Of a DNA stretch of 33,249 nt, positions 3,702 through 12,569 are shown piece by piece. The DNA lies in assembly GCA_946188155.1 (NCBI GenBank), contig CAMHUC010000042.1, positions 1 to 33,249 on the forward strand, in the 5' to 3' direction. Made by a program: the position numbers and the translations under genes. How positions within the stretch are numbered: position 1 is the first letter of the stretch; every line of letters begins with the position of its first letter. The notes beneath the pieces are model-generated. The model was given only the letters and a program-made list of their open reading frames with translations. It did not search any database and had not been told where the DNA came from. Source of the stretch: an uncultured bacterium. Lineage in GTDB: Bacteria; Bacteroidota; Bacteroidia; Bacteroidales; Bacteroidaceae.

Positions 3702-6571
3702 AGCAGCACATCGAATCCCTCAGACATGACGCTGTCGATGAGCGACTGCTTGCTGTCCTGTAGGGTGAGGATTTGCTCCTCGAGGGTGCCTGCGGACACG
3801 AAGTGGTAGACGAACACTGCCCGCTGCTGTCCGATGCGGTGGGCGCGGGCGATGGCCTGCTCCTCGGCCGAACGGTTCCACCAGGGGTCGAGCAGGAACA
3901 CGTAGTCGGCGGCGGTCAGGTTGAGTCCCACGCCGCCGGCTTTCAGCGAGATGAGGAAGAACTGGCAGTCGGCGGACTGCTGGAAGCGTTCGATCGCCTG
4001 CTCGCGGTTCTGCGTCTGGCCGGTGAGCAGGGCGTACTGCCACCCGCGCTGCTGCATCTCGGCGCCTACGCGCTCGAGCAGGCTGACGTACTCGCTGAAG
4101 ATGAGCACCTTGTGGTGCGTAGGCCTGAGGCTGTCCAGATGGTCGAACACCACGCGGAGCTTTCCTTCGCCATTGGCCGCCTGGCGCAGCCGCCCGATGG
4201 CTGCGAGCAGGTGGATCTGGCGGTGCTGGCTGTCGGCGGCGGGGTCGAGCCACTCGTTGCGTGCCTTCGACAGTTCCTCGACATAGCGGCTGGTCTGGGA
4301 GTCGGTCATCGGGCACAGCACCACCTCGTCCTGGCGTTCGGGCAGGTCGGCGAGTACCTGCTCCTTGGTGCGCTTCAGGAAATAGGGGGCTATCAGCCGG
4401 CGCAGCAGGCAACGGCGGCTCTCCTCCATCTGCCGGGCGATGGGCTCCACGAACGACTTCCGGAACGAGCGGGCGTCGCCCAGCAGGTAGGGATTGAGCA
4501 CGCTCATCAGGCTCCACAGCTCCAGAAGGTTGTTCTCAACGGGCGTGCCGCTGAGGGCCATGCGGTGGAGGGCTTGCAGCTGGGCGACGGCCTGGTGGAT
4601 CTGCGACGAGGGGGTCTTGAAGGCCTGGCTTTCGTCGAACACCACGATGCCGAACGCGTTGGGTGCGAGCAGGCTGATGTCGTTGAGCAGGGTGCGATAG
4701 GTGGTCAGCGCCACGTCCCACCGCATCAGCGCCTTCCGCTTGTCCGAGCGCTGGGCGACGTCGCCGGTATAGGTCAGCACGGAGAGCGACGGTGCAAAGC
4801 GGCGAAGCTCGTTGCGCCAGTTGTGGACCACGGAGGCGGGTGCTACGACGAGCGAGGTACGGTAGGGAAAAGGGAGCGAGGGTTCGGGGGAGCCGGGGTG
4901 CGAGGGATCCGCGCCCTGCATTTCCTCATCGGAGAACAGCATGCCCGGCTGGGGCTGGCTGACAGGCTTCGAGGCCGAAGCCGTCTCCTTATATTTCAGC
5001 AGCAGGGCAATGGTCTGGAGCGTCTTGCCGAGTCCCATCTCGTCGGAGAGGCAGCAGCCGGTCTGGGCCACGAAGTTCTGCCAGAGCCACCGGAAGCCCT
5101 CCTGCTGATAGGGACGAAGGGTGGCTTTGAGGTTATCAGGTTTTGAGGTTATGAGGTTATCAGGTGATGTCACCTCATTACCTGAAAGCGAAGCGACCTC
5201 ATGACCAGAAAGCGAAGCGACCTGACTCCTGTGTCGCAGGAATCCGTGGCCCCGGGGCATGCCCGTGAGCATCAGGTCGGCGTAGCGCGTGAGCCATTCC
5301 TGGGGGATGAGCAGCGTCTGGCCCGATGGCAGCATGTACTCCTGTTCGCCTCTGAGGATGGTGTCGCGGAGGTCGAGGAACGGGATGCGTAGCTGGCCGT
5401 CGTGGCCCTCGACGACTACCGTCACGTCGGTCTGCAGCCAGTCGCCATGCCAGCCGTCGCTCTGCTCTACGCTGAGCGGGCCTATATAGTAGATGCGGTC
5501 TGAGGGTTGCAGCACGTCGAATCCCGCATCCTTCAGTCTCGGGGCATACTGGCGCAGCCAGTCGATCATCGTGCGCAGCAGGGAGAATCTCTCGACGGGG
5601 CCTGCTCCTGTCATCTCTTTCAGCCGCCCGGCCATCAGCCGCTCGGCAGACTTGTCGCGCAGCTGTCGGACGAATCGGAAACTGCCGTCGGCTTCCGTCA
5701 GTGTCACCCGACCGTTTGACTCGCTGTCGGCTGCATATTCCAGTTTGTCATACCTGAAGCGCAATGACAGCTGGTGGTCGCCATTGACAGCCGTCTCCAC
5801 GGCCAGGCAGGGCTGGGGGCACAGGCTGATGTCTGTGATGTCGAAGCCCTCGGCATTGATTTCGGCATGCGCCACGTGCTTGAGGATGAAGCGGTGGAAA
5901 TAGTCGTTCTCCAGCTTGCGGGGTATCTCCACCTGCCCCTTGCCGACGAATGGTATGAGCAGCTGCCCGCTGAAGCCCTCGCGCAACTGGTAGATGCTGC
6001 TGCCGAGAATGAACATGCCTGGCGTATGTGTCAGCACGACGAGGCGATGCTCTGCCCGGTCGGACTTGTAATCCGACAGTCCCTTCACCTCCCCGTTGAT
6101 GCGGAGCTGCAGCCGGTAGGTGGTGCCTTCACCGTGGCGGCAGAAGTCCATGACGGGGGTTGCCTCGCTGGAGCTCTCCAGATGCAGACGGTCGGAGACG
6201 TGGAGCGGTGATTTCTTGTCCTTGGCATAGAGCATGGGGATGTCGAGCTTGTCGGACAGGCGGACGGCATCGGCCAGCCGCCGGTCGGCCATCCGCTTCA
6301 CGTGCCGCCTGACGGTTTTCTCCTCGGTGGCCCAGAAGTCCTGCTCGTGCCGGAAAACCTTTTTGTCGGCATATCTGGCATAGAGGCTGCCAGGCCGCAA
6401 CTGTTCGCAGAGTTCGGCCAACAGGCGCAGGTCGGCCTGGGCGGACTCCACCTGCTCGCTCCTGACGGTTCCCTCCACCGCCATAAACTGACCGAGCGAC
6501 ATCACGCGCTTCAGTTCCGCCCCGACGACGGCAAAGCGCTCCAGTGGGCGTAGGATCAGGATTAAGGGCAT
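3680..6571 (-). CDS. SNF2/RAD54-family DEAD/DEAH-box helicase-like ATPase
   Basis: A 963-aa protein. A long N-terminal region without a recognised motif (1-445) is followed by a two-lobe SNF2 ATPase. Visible motifs are Walker A DEMGLGKT near 510, motif II DESQ near 646 (in place of DEAH/DEAQ), SGTPVENN, then the C-terminal lobe with LISLKAGGVGLNLT, LLDPWWN and ARAHRIGQ. Such bacterial proteins move along double-stranded DNA and remodel nucleoprotein; the specific role is unknown. Residues about 449-481, just before the ATPase core, are an in-frame low-complexity insert built of a DNA repeat (5127-5226). The stop codon lies in an 8-bp tandem repeat. It is downstream of the HAD gene on the same strand, 91 nt away, possibly co-transcribed. 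Confidence 0.92.
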   Translation of the reverse strand: MPLILILRPLERFAVVGAELKRVMSLGQFMAVEGTVRSEQVESAQADLRLLAELCEQLRPGSLYARYADKKVFRHEQDFWATEEKTVRRHVKRMADRRLADAVRLSDKLDIPMLYAKDKKSPLHVSDRLHLESSSEATPVMDFCRHGEGTTYRLQLRINGEVKGLSDYKSDRAEHRLVVLTHTPGMFILGSSIYQLREGFSGQLLIPFVGKGQVEIPRKLENDYFHRFILKHVAHAEINAEGFDITDISLCPQPCLAVETAVNGDHQLSLRFRYDKLEYAADSESNGRVTLTEADGSFRFVRQLRDKSAERLMAGRLKEMTGAGPVERFSLLRTMIDWLRQYAPRLKDAGFDVLQPSDRIYYIGPLSVEQSDGWHGDWLQTDVTVVVEGHDGQLRIPFLDLRDTILRGEQEYMLPSGQTLLIPQEWLTRYADLMLTGMPRGHGFLRHRSQVASLSGHEVASLSGNEVTSPDNLITSKPDNLKATLRPYQQEGFRWLWQNFVAQTGCCLSDEMGLGKTLQTIALLLKYKETASASKPVSQPQPGMLFSDEEMQGADPSHPGSPEPSLPFPYRTSLVVAPASVVHNWRNELRRFAPSLSVLTYTGDVAQRSDKRKALMRWDVALTTYRTLLNDISLLAPNAFGIVVFDESQAFKTPSSQIHQAVAQLQALHRMALSGTPVENNLLELWSLMSVLNPYLLGDARSFRKSFVEPIARQMEESRRCLLRRLIAPYFLKRTKEQVLADLPERQDEVVLCPMTDSQTSRYVEELSKARNEWLDPAADSQHRQIHLLAAIGRLRQAANGEGKLRVVFDHLDSLRPTHHKVLIFSEYVSLLERVGAEMQQRGWQYALLTGQTQNREQAIERFQQSADCQFFLISLKAGGVGLNLTAADYVFLLDPWWNRSAEEQAIARAHRIGQQRAVFVYHFVSAGTLEEQILTLQDSKQSLIDSVMSEGFDVLLGRRVGG
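5127..5226. repeat. In-frame repeat insert inside the helicase gene
   Basis: Repeated blocks of GAGGTTAT(CA)GG and two copies of GAAAGCGAAGCGACCT surround a GGTGATGTCACC palindrome. They encode ASLSGHEVASLSGNEV followed by TSPDNLITSKPDNL, a duplicated low-complexity linker. Confidence 0.75.
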
Positions 6572-6603
6572 GTCATCACGTCAATTCATACGGTTTTACT
6601 CAT

Positions 6604-6665
6604 GTTTCGGAAGTTAAGAGGCTTAACTTCTTTAACTACAATAACTTCAATAACTTCTTTAACTA
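6604..6665. repeat. AACTTCTTTAACTA micro-repeat cluster
   Basis: Repeated AACTTC(TTT)AACTAC units, including a self-complementary pair GGAAGTTAAG/CTTAACTTC. Related GAAGTTAGAGAAGTTAAAGAAGTTA sequence lies at the other end of the helicase gene (3608-3633). The cluster fills the spacer between the HAD and helicase genes. Confidence 0.6.
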
Positions 6666-7301
6666 CCGAGACATGAGCTTCAGGCCCAGCGCTTCTCGGA
6701 GCATGCCTGTCCAGTCCTCGTTGTTCTGCGGACAGAGGGTGTGGATGCCCAGCCGCGATGCTGCCGCGACGTTCTTGGGGCCGTCGTCGATGAACAGCGT
6801 TTCGTCGGCTGTGGCGTGCTGGCCGTCGAGCATCATCTGGAAGATGCGTGCGTCGGGCTTCATCACGCGGCACTCATAACTCAGGTAGAGGCGGTCGAAG
6901 TAAAAGCTGATGGGGTGGCCGTCGCCATCGAAGTCGCTGCTCAGAGCCCACTGCATCATGTAGGGGTTGGTGTTCGAGAGCAGACAGAGCTGGTAGCCCT
7001 CCCGGCGCAACAGGCGCAGCATGTCGAGGTTGCGACGCGGCACGCTGCCCACGTAGGCGTGCAAGGCATCGTGGCAGGCCTGACGGCTCACGTCGTGACC
7101 GATGAGCCTGCCCAGTTCTATACGGAACTCCTCGGCCGTGATGCTGCCCTCCTCCAACTGTCCGAAGATGCCGTGCTGCTGGTAGACGTCCAGGTGCCTG
7201 CGGGCATCCTTCAGCCCTATCTCCTCAAAGTGCCTGACGGCTCCCTCATAGTCGAGGGCCAGTACTACGCCTCCCAGGTCGAATGCTATATTCTTTATCA
7301 T
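6663..7301 (-). CDS. HAD-superfamily phosphatase (YihX-like)
   Basis: A 212-aa HAD hydrolase. The start at 7301 (MIKNIAFDLGGVV) is chosen over an upstream in-frame ATG at 7355, because the family begins just before FDLGGV and the promoter -7 element at 7340-7333 would lie inside the longer version. Motifs are I FDLGGVV (Asp8 nucleophile), II LLSNTNP, III Lys in MKPDARIFQ, and IV FIDDGPKN. The helical cap follows motif I. The second Asp of DxD is replaced by Gly, as usual for the YihX/epoxide-hydrolase-like branch. Such enzymes dephosphorylate small metabolites such as sugar phosphates; the substrate is not predictable here. Confidence 0.9.
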   Translation of the reverse strand: MIKNIAFDLGGVVLALDYEGAVRHFEEIGLKDARRHLDVYQQHGIFGQLEEGSITAEEFRIELGRLIGHDVSRQACHDALHAYVGSVPRRNLDMLRLLRREGYQLCLLSNTNPYMMQWALSSDFDGDGHPISFYFDRLYLSYECRVMKPDARIFQMMLDGQHATADETLFIDDGPKNVAAASRLGIHTLCPQNNEDWTGMLREALGLKLMSR

Positions 7302-7332
7302 AAAAACGGTAATTTGTCTATTGGATGGTCGG

Positions 7333-7364
7333 CAAAAGTACATCTTTTCGGGCAATCCTCAAAA
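7333..7364 (-). promoter_or_regulatory. Promoter of the HAD gene
   Basis: On the minus strand, -33 TTTTG (7364-7360) and -7 TACTTTTG (7340-7333), 19 nt apart, with the gene start about 32 nt downstream. Confidence 0.7.
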
Positions 7365-7439
7365 TGTTTTTGCAAAAAATCAAGTATATTATGCCTAATT
7401 ATGAATTGCTTTTAGTAACCGTTAAAAAATAAGTTGGTG

Positions 7440-7620
7440 AGAATTGATGAACACGAATTATCATTAATTATCCATTAATTGCTGCGCGTAGCCATTATAT
7501 GATTAATTATATGGTAATTATATGTTCAACGGTTGACCACCTCTGTTGCTCAACCCTAAGATATTTACCAGCACACCTCTCCCCTCTCACCTCTTACCCC
7601 TCCCCTCTCACCTCTAAAAC
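7440..7620. repeat. Spacer with two micro-repeat families
   Basis: The spacer holds ACGAATTATCATTAATTATCCATTAATT-type units at 7454-7530 (related to 12478-12562) and a run of CCCCTCTCACCTCT units at 7565-7617, ending in CTCTAAAAC. The second family reappears inside the dehydrogenase gene at 28631-28670. No gene is seen here. Confidence 0.6.
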
Positions 7621-7671
7621 CAGCGGCAAATCACTTTTTTCGCCCTTAAATGCAATTTTTTCTGAAAAATA

Positions 7672-7702
7672 TTTGTTTTTTCAAAATTATTGTTTATCTT
7701 TG
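7672..7702 (+). promoter_or_regulatory. Promoter of the surface-lipoprotein transcript
   Basis: -33 TTTG (7672-7675), 19 nt, -7 TATCTTTG (7695-7702): an ideal Bacteroidota promoter. Transcription would start near 7709, over 550 nt before the first convincing gene. Confidence 0.8.
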
Positions 7703-7708
7703 CACCGA

Positions 7709-8261
7709 AATTCATGTTCAAGTGAGGGCAGATATTCATAAAAACATCGATGGAAAAGAGACTTAGGCCGTTTGTAGGGCCAGCCTCTGAAAGACGTTTT
7801 CGAACGTTACTGTCTGTGTAGTCAAATCTCGCAAATTTGAAACTAGATACAGCGGTAATGCAACAAAGACGTCTGCGTAAGTGATTATTACTATCACTGA
7901 CGTGCCTGTTATTCCTATATATAAAAGGTGTGCCTCCAAGCGGGGGATATCTGTGTATATATGTATGTTGGGGATTATTGGGTCATGTCGGGGGTTCTTA
8001 ATAGTCAATCGACGTAGGCCGGCTCTTCGTTGCTTATCCTTATCTAGGGGCAATGCGAGAGCCTGACTACAAGGAGAGGCACTGAGAAACCAATACTCCC
8101 ACGTCTTTTTTTGTACCCTTTCCCAAGAAAGGCACAGTTTCCATAATACGAATGTTAGTAAAGTGACGACCAGCAGGGGAGCAGCTGGCCGGAGTAGTTC
8201 GTGTGTATTTATAGTTCACATTAAATAATTCGTTTTATTAACATTAAAAAATTTAAAAATT
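7709..8261 (+). ncRNA. Long, apparently structured 5' leader RNA (~550 nt)
   Basis: From the promoter to the small gene at 8262 no good protein frame exists. Several local inverted repeats suggest folding: ACGTT-TTCG-AACGT with a UUCG tetraloop near 7794, CAAAT/ATTTG near 7823, AGTGAT/ATCACT near 7880-7900, and CCAGC/GCTGG near 8170-8190. Its GC is higher than other spacers of this window. A 23-codon frame at 7750-7821 (MEKRLRPFVGPASERR...) could be a leader peptide but is unsupported. The region could be a cis-regulatory leader, a processed sRNA, or both. No known riboswitch class is recognised. Confidence 0.5.
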
Positions 8262-8393
8262 ATGGAGAAGAAAGATTTGAAATTCTATGAGGCTCCCGCT
8301 GTTGAGACAGTGGAGCTTGAGGTTGAAGGTCATCTGCTGATTGGCAGCAAGGATGCCACTCTGCCTTCTGGAGAAGAGGAACAGTATGACTAA
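8262..8393 (+). CDS. 43-aa small protein ahead of the large lipoprotein
   Basis: MEKKDLKFYEAPAVETVELEVEG, then LLIGSKDATLPSGEEEQYD. There is no signal peptide and no membrane segment. The layout (short basic start, Y-x-A-P-x-V-E-x-V-E-L-E core, G-x-L-L-x-G-S, acidic tail) recalls small Bacteroidales proteins commonly annotated only as hypothetical. It lies 49 nt upstream of the lipoprotein start and almost certainly shares its transcript. A RiPP-like precursor is imaginable because of the leader-like core, but no modifying enzyme is nearby. The function is unknown; reality as a gene is supported by similarity to that recurrent layout and by codon use. Confidence 0.65.
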   Translation: MEKKDLKFYEAPAVETVELEVEGHLLIGSKDATLPSGEEEQYD

Positions 8394-8442
8394 TCCTATG
8401 CTAAGAGAGTATTTTTATTTTTTAACCAAAAAACAATTTTTT

Positions 8443-11400
8443 ATGAAAAGTATTTCTAAGTTAATGACAATTGCCTTGGCAGTGGGAACACTGGCAAGCT
8501 GCTCTGACGAGATCATCGAGAAGAGCAAACTGCAAGTCAAGGAGGGCGACCTCGTGGCTACATTGCCACTTACCGAGGTGTCCAACACTCGTGTGGCAGT
8601 CGTTCCTAACACGAACGGTGCCGACTTCGTTTGGGCTCCTGAAGATCAGATTCAGGTTTACAAGCTGGCAAGCCTGAACTACTCTATCTACAACTACGTG
8701 AGTGGCGCCGGCAGTGACACCGGTGTGTTCACTACCGACGGTGAGGGCCAAAGCGGCGACGACCTGTATGCCGTGACTCAGCCTCAGGAAACAGAGACCA
8801 TCTACGGTGTGTCGGCCAACGACGAGCAGAAGGCTGTGCTGACTGCTACTGTCGAGAAGGAGTATAACTGGGAGACGCTCGACGAGAATGGCGGTGGCTA
8901 TAAGGTTCCCACACCGTTCTGGGGTCCTGCCAAAATCGACGGTAACAAGATCAACGTAGATTTCAAGGCCCTGACCGGCTTCATGAAGCTCGACCTGGCC
9001 AACGTGCCTGCTACAACAGAGGCTATCGTGCTGACCACTCATGAGGATTTCTCCATCGACGGTGGAGTAACGAAGATCAATGGTGGTAGCAACGAGCCTC
9101 TGAGCGGAACGCTCAACGCCGTTCTGGACGACGATGCAGCCCTTCAGGCTGATGCCCGTCTGGCCAAGTACGACATGATCCGCATCAACATTCCTGAGCA
9201 TGCCATCGCCAAGGGTTATATCCTCTATATCCCTGTGATTGCTCAGCACTACGACAAGCTCTATGTGCTGGCTGTCAGCGGGACTGGCCGTGCCAACTAC
9301 ACATGGGATGCTGAGATCCTGCGTGAGTTCGACGACTTCACACAGAAGGTTTACACCCCCAGTGGCAACGTGAGCATCACCTCTCTGTCTCTCTCTGAGA
9401 TGATCGACCTCAACGTGCTGGGTGCTGCTTCTTGGGCTGATGCTTCTAAGGTAATAGCAGCCAAGGCTGCTCAAAACCCCGGCCGCACCATGCGCTACAC
9501 TGTTGACGGTTCATTATTCCCGGATAACACTCTCTATATTGCCAACAATATCGAGAAGAACAATGTAGAGCTGACCATCACTGGTATTACCAATAACCTG
9601 GAGACTATCACAGAAGCTGAGTACGGTTCTGCCATCCTCTCTCCGTTCTCTGGTGCCGTTACCGAGCCTGAAACTCTGTGGCTTGAGGCTGGCGACATGG
9701 CAAAGGCCCGCACCGTACGCCTGAACTATGAGGTAGAATGGCCCGCTGACGCACAGATTCTCCTGCCCACCAGTAACGTGGAGCTGAACTCTACCGTTGA
9801 CCAGGATGAGGCTATCGAGATCTTCACAGCCGCTACGACAGGTGTGAGCGGATACGACGAGACTGTCTATAACGCTAAGAACGCTGGCCTTATCATCAAG
9901 GGTGGTACCCATGACGATGGTACAGGCAAGCTCGTTCCCGTTCATTACGATGAGATTGACATCCTGGCCAACAGCCGCGGTGATATCTATGCTTATCAGG
10001 AGGATACCTATATCGAGAAGCTCGTGTTTAATGGTACCGATAACCTCCAGAACGTCCGTCTGACCGACGCCCTGGTTGGTGAGATCAACTATGCTTACCC
10101 TATCGACAACAACGAGGAGATCAATATCTACACCACTGGTTCTGCCGCTATCGGTAACACGGGTGCTGAGGCTATCACTGGTTCTCATAAGAGCAAGCCC
10201 GCCGTGTACGCTTACTGGACAAGTCGCTCTCTGACCGATAACGCCCTTGCCCTCGGCTTCGACAATGCATACATCTACACCGCAGCACAGCTGCAGGGTG
10301 TCGGCCTCGCTGCTGGTATCGTTGAAGGTGCTGGTGCGCTGGGTGACTGCCCGAGCCTGATTGCTTATACAACTCCTGCACCTGTTTATAACTACCAGAT
10401 CAGTAAGTTCGTGAACAACATCTGGCTCGGTGGTGTCAAGTATCCTTGGCTGGGTGCTCAGGTGGCTAAGCTCAAAGGTGCTCCTGCTGCTGCTGGTTAT
10501 GGCACCGATCGTAACATGGTCGATGGTGGTGATGCCACTCAGTCTCTGACTACTGCTGTGACTATCAACGGTAACGGCAAGCGCCTGCGCAACATGGTCA
10601 TCTCTACCGACGATCCTTACTTCATCGACCCGCACACCTGCTGCACCACCTGTGGTGACCTGACAGTGAAGGTGACTGAGGACCTCGGTCTGTTCCGTAA
10701 CATCAAGTCTACTAAGGCTGTTACAGTGAAGAACATCTACCTGAACGATGCTGAGCTTAACACCAACTATCCCATCGACGACATCGGTTCTATCGTTGGC
10801 CAGATCTATAGTGAGGCTGCAGTTACTTATGAGAACAACATCTCTACCAACATACGCATCAAGGCCAAGGGTGACAACATCGGTGGACAGGCTGGTAATA
10901 TCTTTGCTCAAAGTGTTCTAAACATCCTTAACCCGAAGAACAACCAGGAGGTTACTGAGACTGCTGTTCCCTATGTTTACGTAGAGAGCGAGGGTGACAA
11001 TGTCGGTGGTATCGTTGGTTATGCCGAGTCTAATGATGTCATCGCAGCTGTCAGGCCTATCGCCAAGATCGACTGGGTGCTGGCTAAGAAGGGTAGCAAT
11101 GCCGGTGGTGTGATTGGATATGCAGAATTTGATGCAGACTCCTACATCCAGCATGCAACTGTTGAGATTCCCAGCATCAAGGCTACTCAGAGCGATAAGA
11201 CCGAGTTGAAGCTCCGCGCTACTGGTAAGAATGTCGGTGGTCTCGTTGGTCAGGCTATCAGCTATGAAGACAAGAAATTCGATGTGAAGGGTACCGTTAA
11301 CGTGAAGGCTGTGACAGAGATCGAGGCTGGCAACCAGAATGCCGGTGGTCTGATCGGTCTGGCTTCTCTCGACGACGATGCTGACACTGGAACTGATGGT

Positions 11401-12138
11401 CAGCTGAGGATCGGTAACAATAACGGTGATAAGATTACTGTCAATGTTAAGGACCTGACTGCTCACAACGGTTATGCCGGTGGCTATGTAGGTAACATCA
11501 GCACAGGTAAGGAAACTCTGATCGGCGATAATAATGCCCGTCCCGAAGCTAATGCCATCTCAGACAATGTGACTATCGCTTCTCTGAACAGCGCATTCGC
11601 AGCCGGTGGTCTCATCGGTGGCAACACTATCCCTGTAACTATCGCAGAAGCTGATCATAACACGCTGAACGTGACTATCAACGACATCAAGAACACATGG
11701 ACTGCTAACGACTTCAAGGGTACTTCTACTTACGATTATCTGAGCATCAATCTCGATAATCGTCTGAAGAACTGCGGTTCGTTCGGTCTGCTCGTTGGTC
11801 TGGAGAACTCTAAGGACCTCACAACAGGTCTTACGATTGCTGGTAGCAAATACATCACCACTGGCGGTGCTGCCACAGCCACTACCACTGGCGCTACCTC
11901 TATCATGGACGCTTATGCTACAACGAAGCTGAAGACCATCTTCAGCGATGCCAAGAAGGCGGCCGTGTTCTTCAAGTTGCACAGCGACACCGGTTCTACC
12001 GTTCCCGATGCAGCTACAGATTTCTACTGGGGTGATGTCTACGGTTACACTGGTTATGTGAAGGGCGACAACAAGTATGTTGTTGACGGCGTCATGCTCC
12101 AGGGCGACCAGATCTTCAACGTTGCCACTCAGTGGTAA
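8443..12138 (+). CDS. Large surface lipoprotein: fimbrillin-like N-domain plus GLUG repeats
   Basis: 1231 aa from ATG 8443. An in-frame ATG at 8341 is rejected because it overlaps the small gene and would bury the signal peptide. MKSISKLMTIALAVGTLASC ends in a lipobox with Cys20, followed by SDE, a surface-export-like acidic start. Residues ~40-310 match the whole 328-aa protein encoded at 12722 (shared PFWG, EPLSGT, LYIPV blocks) and resemble fimbrillin-type domains. Residues ~780-1060 hold about eight spaced repeats of the form (V/A/I)GG(L/I/V)(V/I)G, i.e. GLUG-like turns of a beta-helix. A CCTTC cluster (HTCCTTCGD) is near 730. It is probably an outer-membrane-anchored adhesin or fimbria-associated protein. 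A strong terminator follows at 12182. Confidence 0.88.
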   Translation: MKSISKLMTIALAVGTLASCSDEIIEKSKLQVKEGDLVATLPLTEVSNTRVAVVPNTNGADFVWAPEDQIQVYKLASLNYSIYNYVSGAGSDTGVFTTDGEGQSGDDLYAVTQPQETETIYGVSANDEQKAVLTATVEKEYNWETLDENGGGYKVPTPFWGPAKIDGNKINVDFKALTGFMKLDLANVPATTEAIVLTTHEDFSIDGGVTKINGGSNEPLSGTLNAVLDDDAALQADARLAKYDMIRINIPEHAIAKGYILYIPVIAQHYDKLYVLAVSGTGRANYTWDAEILREFDDFTQKVYTPSGNVSITSLSLSEMIDLNVLGAASWADASKVIAAKAAQNPGRTMRYTVDGSLFPDNTLYIANNIEKNNVELTITGITNNLETITEAEYGSAILSPFSGAVTEPETLWLEAGDMAKARTVRLNYEVEWPADAQILLPTSNVELNSTVDQDEAIEIFTAATTGVSGYDETVYNAKNAGLIIKGGTHDDGTGKLVPVHYDEIDILANSRGDIYAYQEDTYIEKLVFNGTDNLQNVRLTDALVGEINYAYPIDNNEEINIYTTGSAAIGNTGAEAITGSHKSKPAVYAYWTSRSLTDNALALGFDNAYIYTAAQLQGVGLAAGIVEGAGALGDCPSLIAYTTPAPVYNYQISKFVNNIWLGGVKYPWLGAQVAKLKGAPAAAGYGTDRNMVDGGDATQSLTTAVTINGNGKRLRNMVISTDDPYFIDPHTCCTTCGDLTVKVTEDLGLFRNIKSTKAVTVKNIYLNDAELNTNYPIDDIGSIVGQIYSEAAVTYENNISTNIRIKAKGDNIGGQAGNIFAQSVLNILNPKNNQEVTETAVPYVYVESEGDNVGGIVGYAESNDVIAAVRPIAKIDWVLAKKGSNAGGVIGYAEFDADSYIQHATVEIPSIKATQSDKTELKLRATGKNVGGLVGQAISYEDKKFDVKGTVNVKAVTEIEAGNQNAGGLIGLASLDDDADTGTDGQLRIGNNNGDKITVNVKDLTAHNGYAGGYVGNISTGKETLIGDNNARPEANAISDNVTIASLNSAFAAGGLIGGNTIPVTIAEADHNTLNVTINDIKNTWTANDFKGTSTYDYLSINLDNRLKNCGSFGLLVGLENSKDLTTGLTIAGSKYITTGGAATATTTGATSIMDAYATTKLKTIFSDAKKAAVFFKLHSDTGSTVPDAATDFYWGDVYGYTGYVKGDNKYVVDGVMLQGDQIFNVATQW

Positions 12139-12181
12139 TCATCGCTCCAGGGGTACTGACACCCTGTGAGTAGTACTATCC

Positions 12182-12218
12182 AAGGTGGGCGTCGGCCCTC
12201 GCGGCCTGCGCCCACCTT
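12182..12218 (+). terminator. Terminator of the large lipoprotein gene
   Basis: A stem of AAGGTGGGCG with CGCCCACCTT and an inner GGCC/GGCC element. A T-run is nearly absent, so it could also act as a 3'-end stabiliser. A second 8-bp inverted repeat (CGCAAAGC/GCTTTGCG) follows at 12229-12278, with TTAATTTTTT after it. Confidence 0.65.
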
Positions 12219-12297
12219 TCACAAAAAGCGCAAAGCCATCATGGGATGATGCACGGATGAGCGAAACATCGCTTTGCGACGACGTTAATTTTTTAAA

Positions 12298-12425
12298 GTT
12301 TTAAATATTAATAAATGAACTATATGGAGCTTCTGGCTCGCGACGGGTAGGACGGCTCACAAAGAATTTGGTTTATAAAAGATTAGTGCTGTCACTGGCC
12401 TGCGACGGGTCGGTGACAGATTTTA
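12298..12425 (+). repeat. Paired-hairpin intergenic element, copy A
   Basis: Composed of an ATG-bearing AT stretch, GACGGGTAGGACGGCTCACA, a TTTGGTTTATAAAAG linker, then the hairpin CTGTCAC...GTGACAG at 12389-12419 followed by TTTT. Copies B (12570-12680) and C (13890-14012) share this order. Confidence 0.6.
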
Positions 12426-12477
12426 AGAAGCCTTTAGCTATCAATACACATTTAAGTAACTGAACAAAATAATTTAT

Positions 12478-12562
12478 AATAATTCGTGTTCAATTCGTGA
12501 TAATTATATGTTTTTATAAAACACGAATTGCCATTAATTGACCACGAATTTCTCATTAATTC
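12478..12562. repeat. ACGAATT / CATTAATT micro-repeat cluster
   Basis: Repeated ACACGAATTGCCATTAATT-like units, some in inverted orientation (AATTCGTGTT). Related to 7454-7530. No gene is seen here. Confidence 0.6.
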
Positions 12563-12569
12563 TTATATA

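Noticed and set aside
3773..5146. A 457-codon plus-strand open frame opposite the helicase
   Set aside because: Antisense shadow of a GC-rich gene with clear SNF2 motifs on the other strand; its own translation has no recognisable domain.
7709..8261. tmRNA, 6S RNA or a known riboswitch in the long leader
   Set aside because: No tRNA-like ends, tag frame or recognised aptamer core could be found by eye.
8341..8442. Upstream start (ATG 8341 region) for the large lipoprotein
   Set aside because: It would overlap the small gene out of frame and place 34 non-signal residues ahead of a perfect lipoprotein signal peptide at 8443.
9514..10911. A 465-codon minus-strand frame opposite the large lipoprotein
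   Set aside because: Mirror of codon bias in the lipoprotein gene; the product is low-complexity (Val/Asp/Ser) with no motif, promoter or start context.
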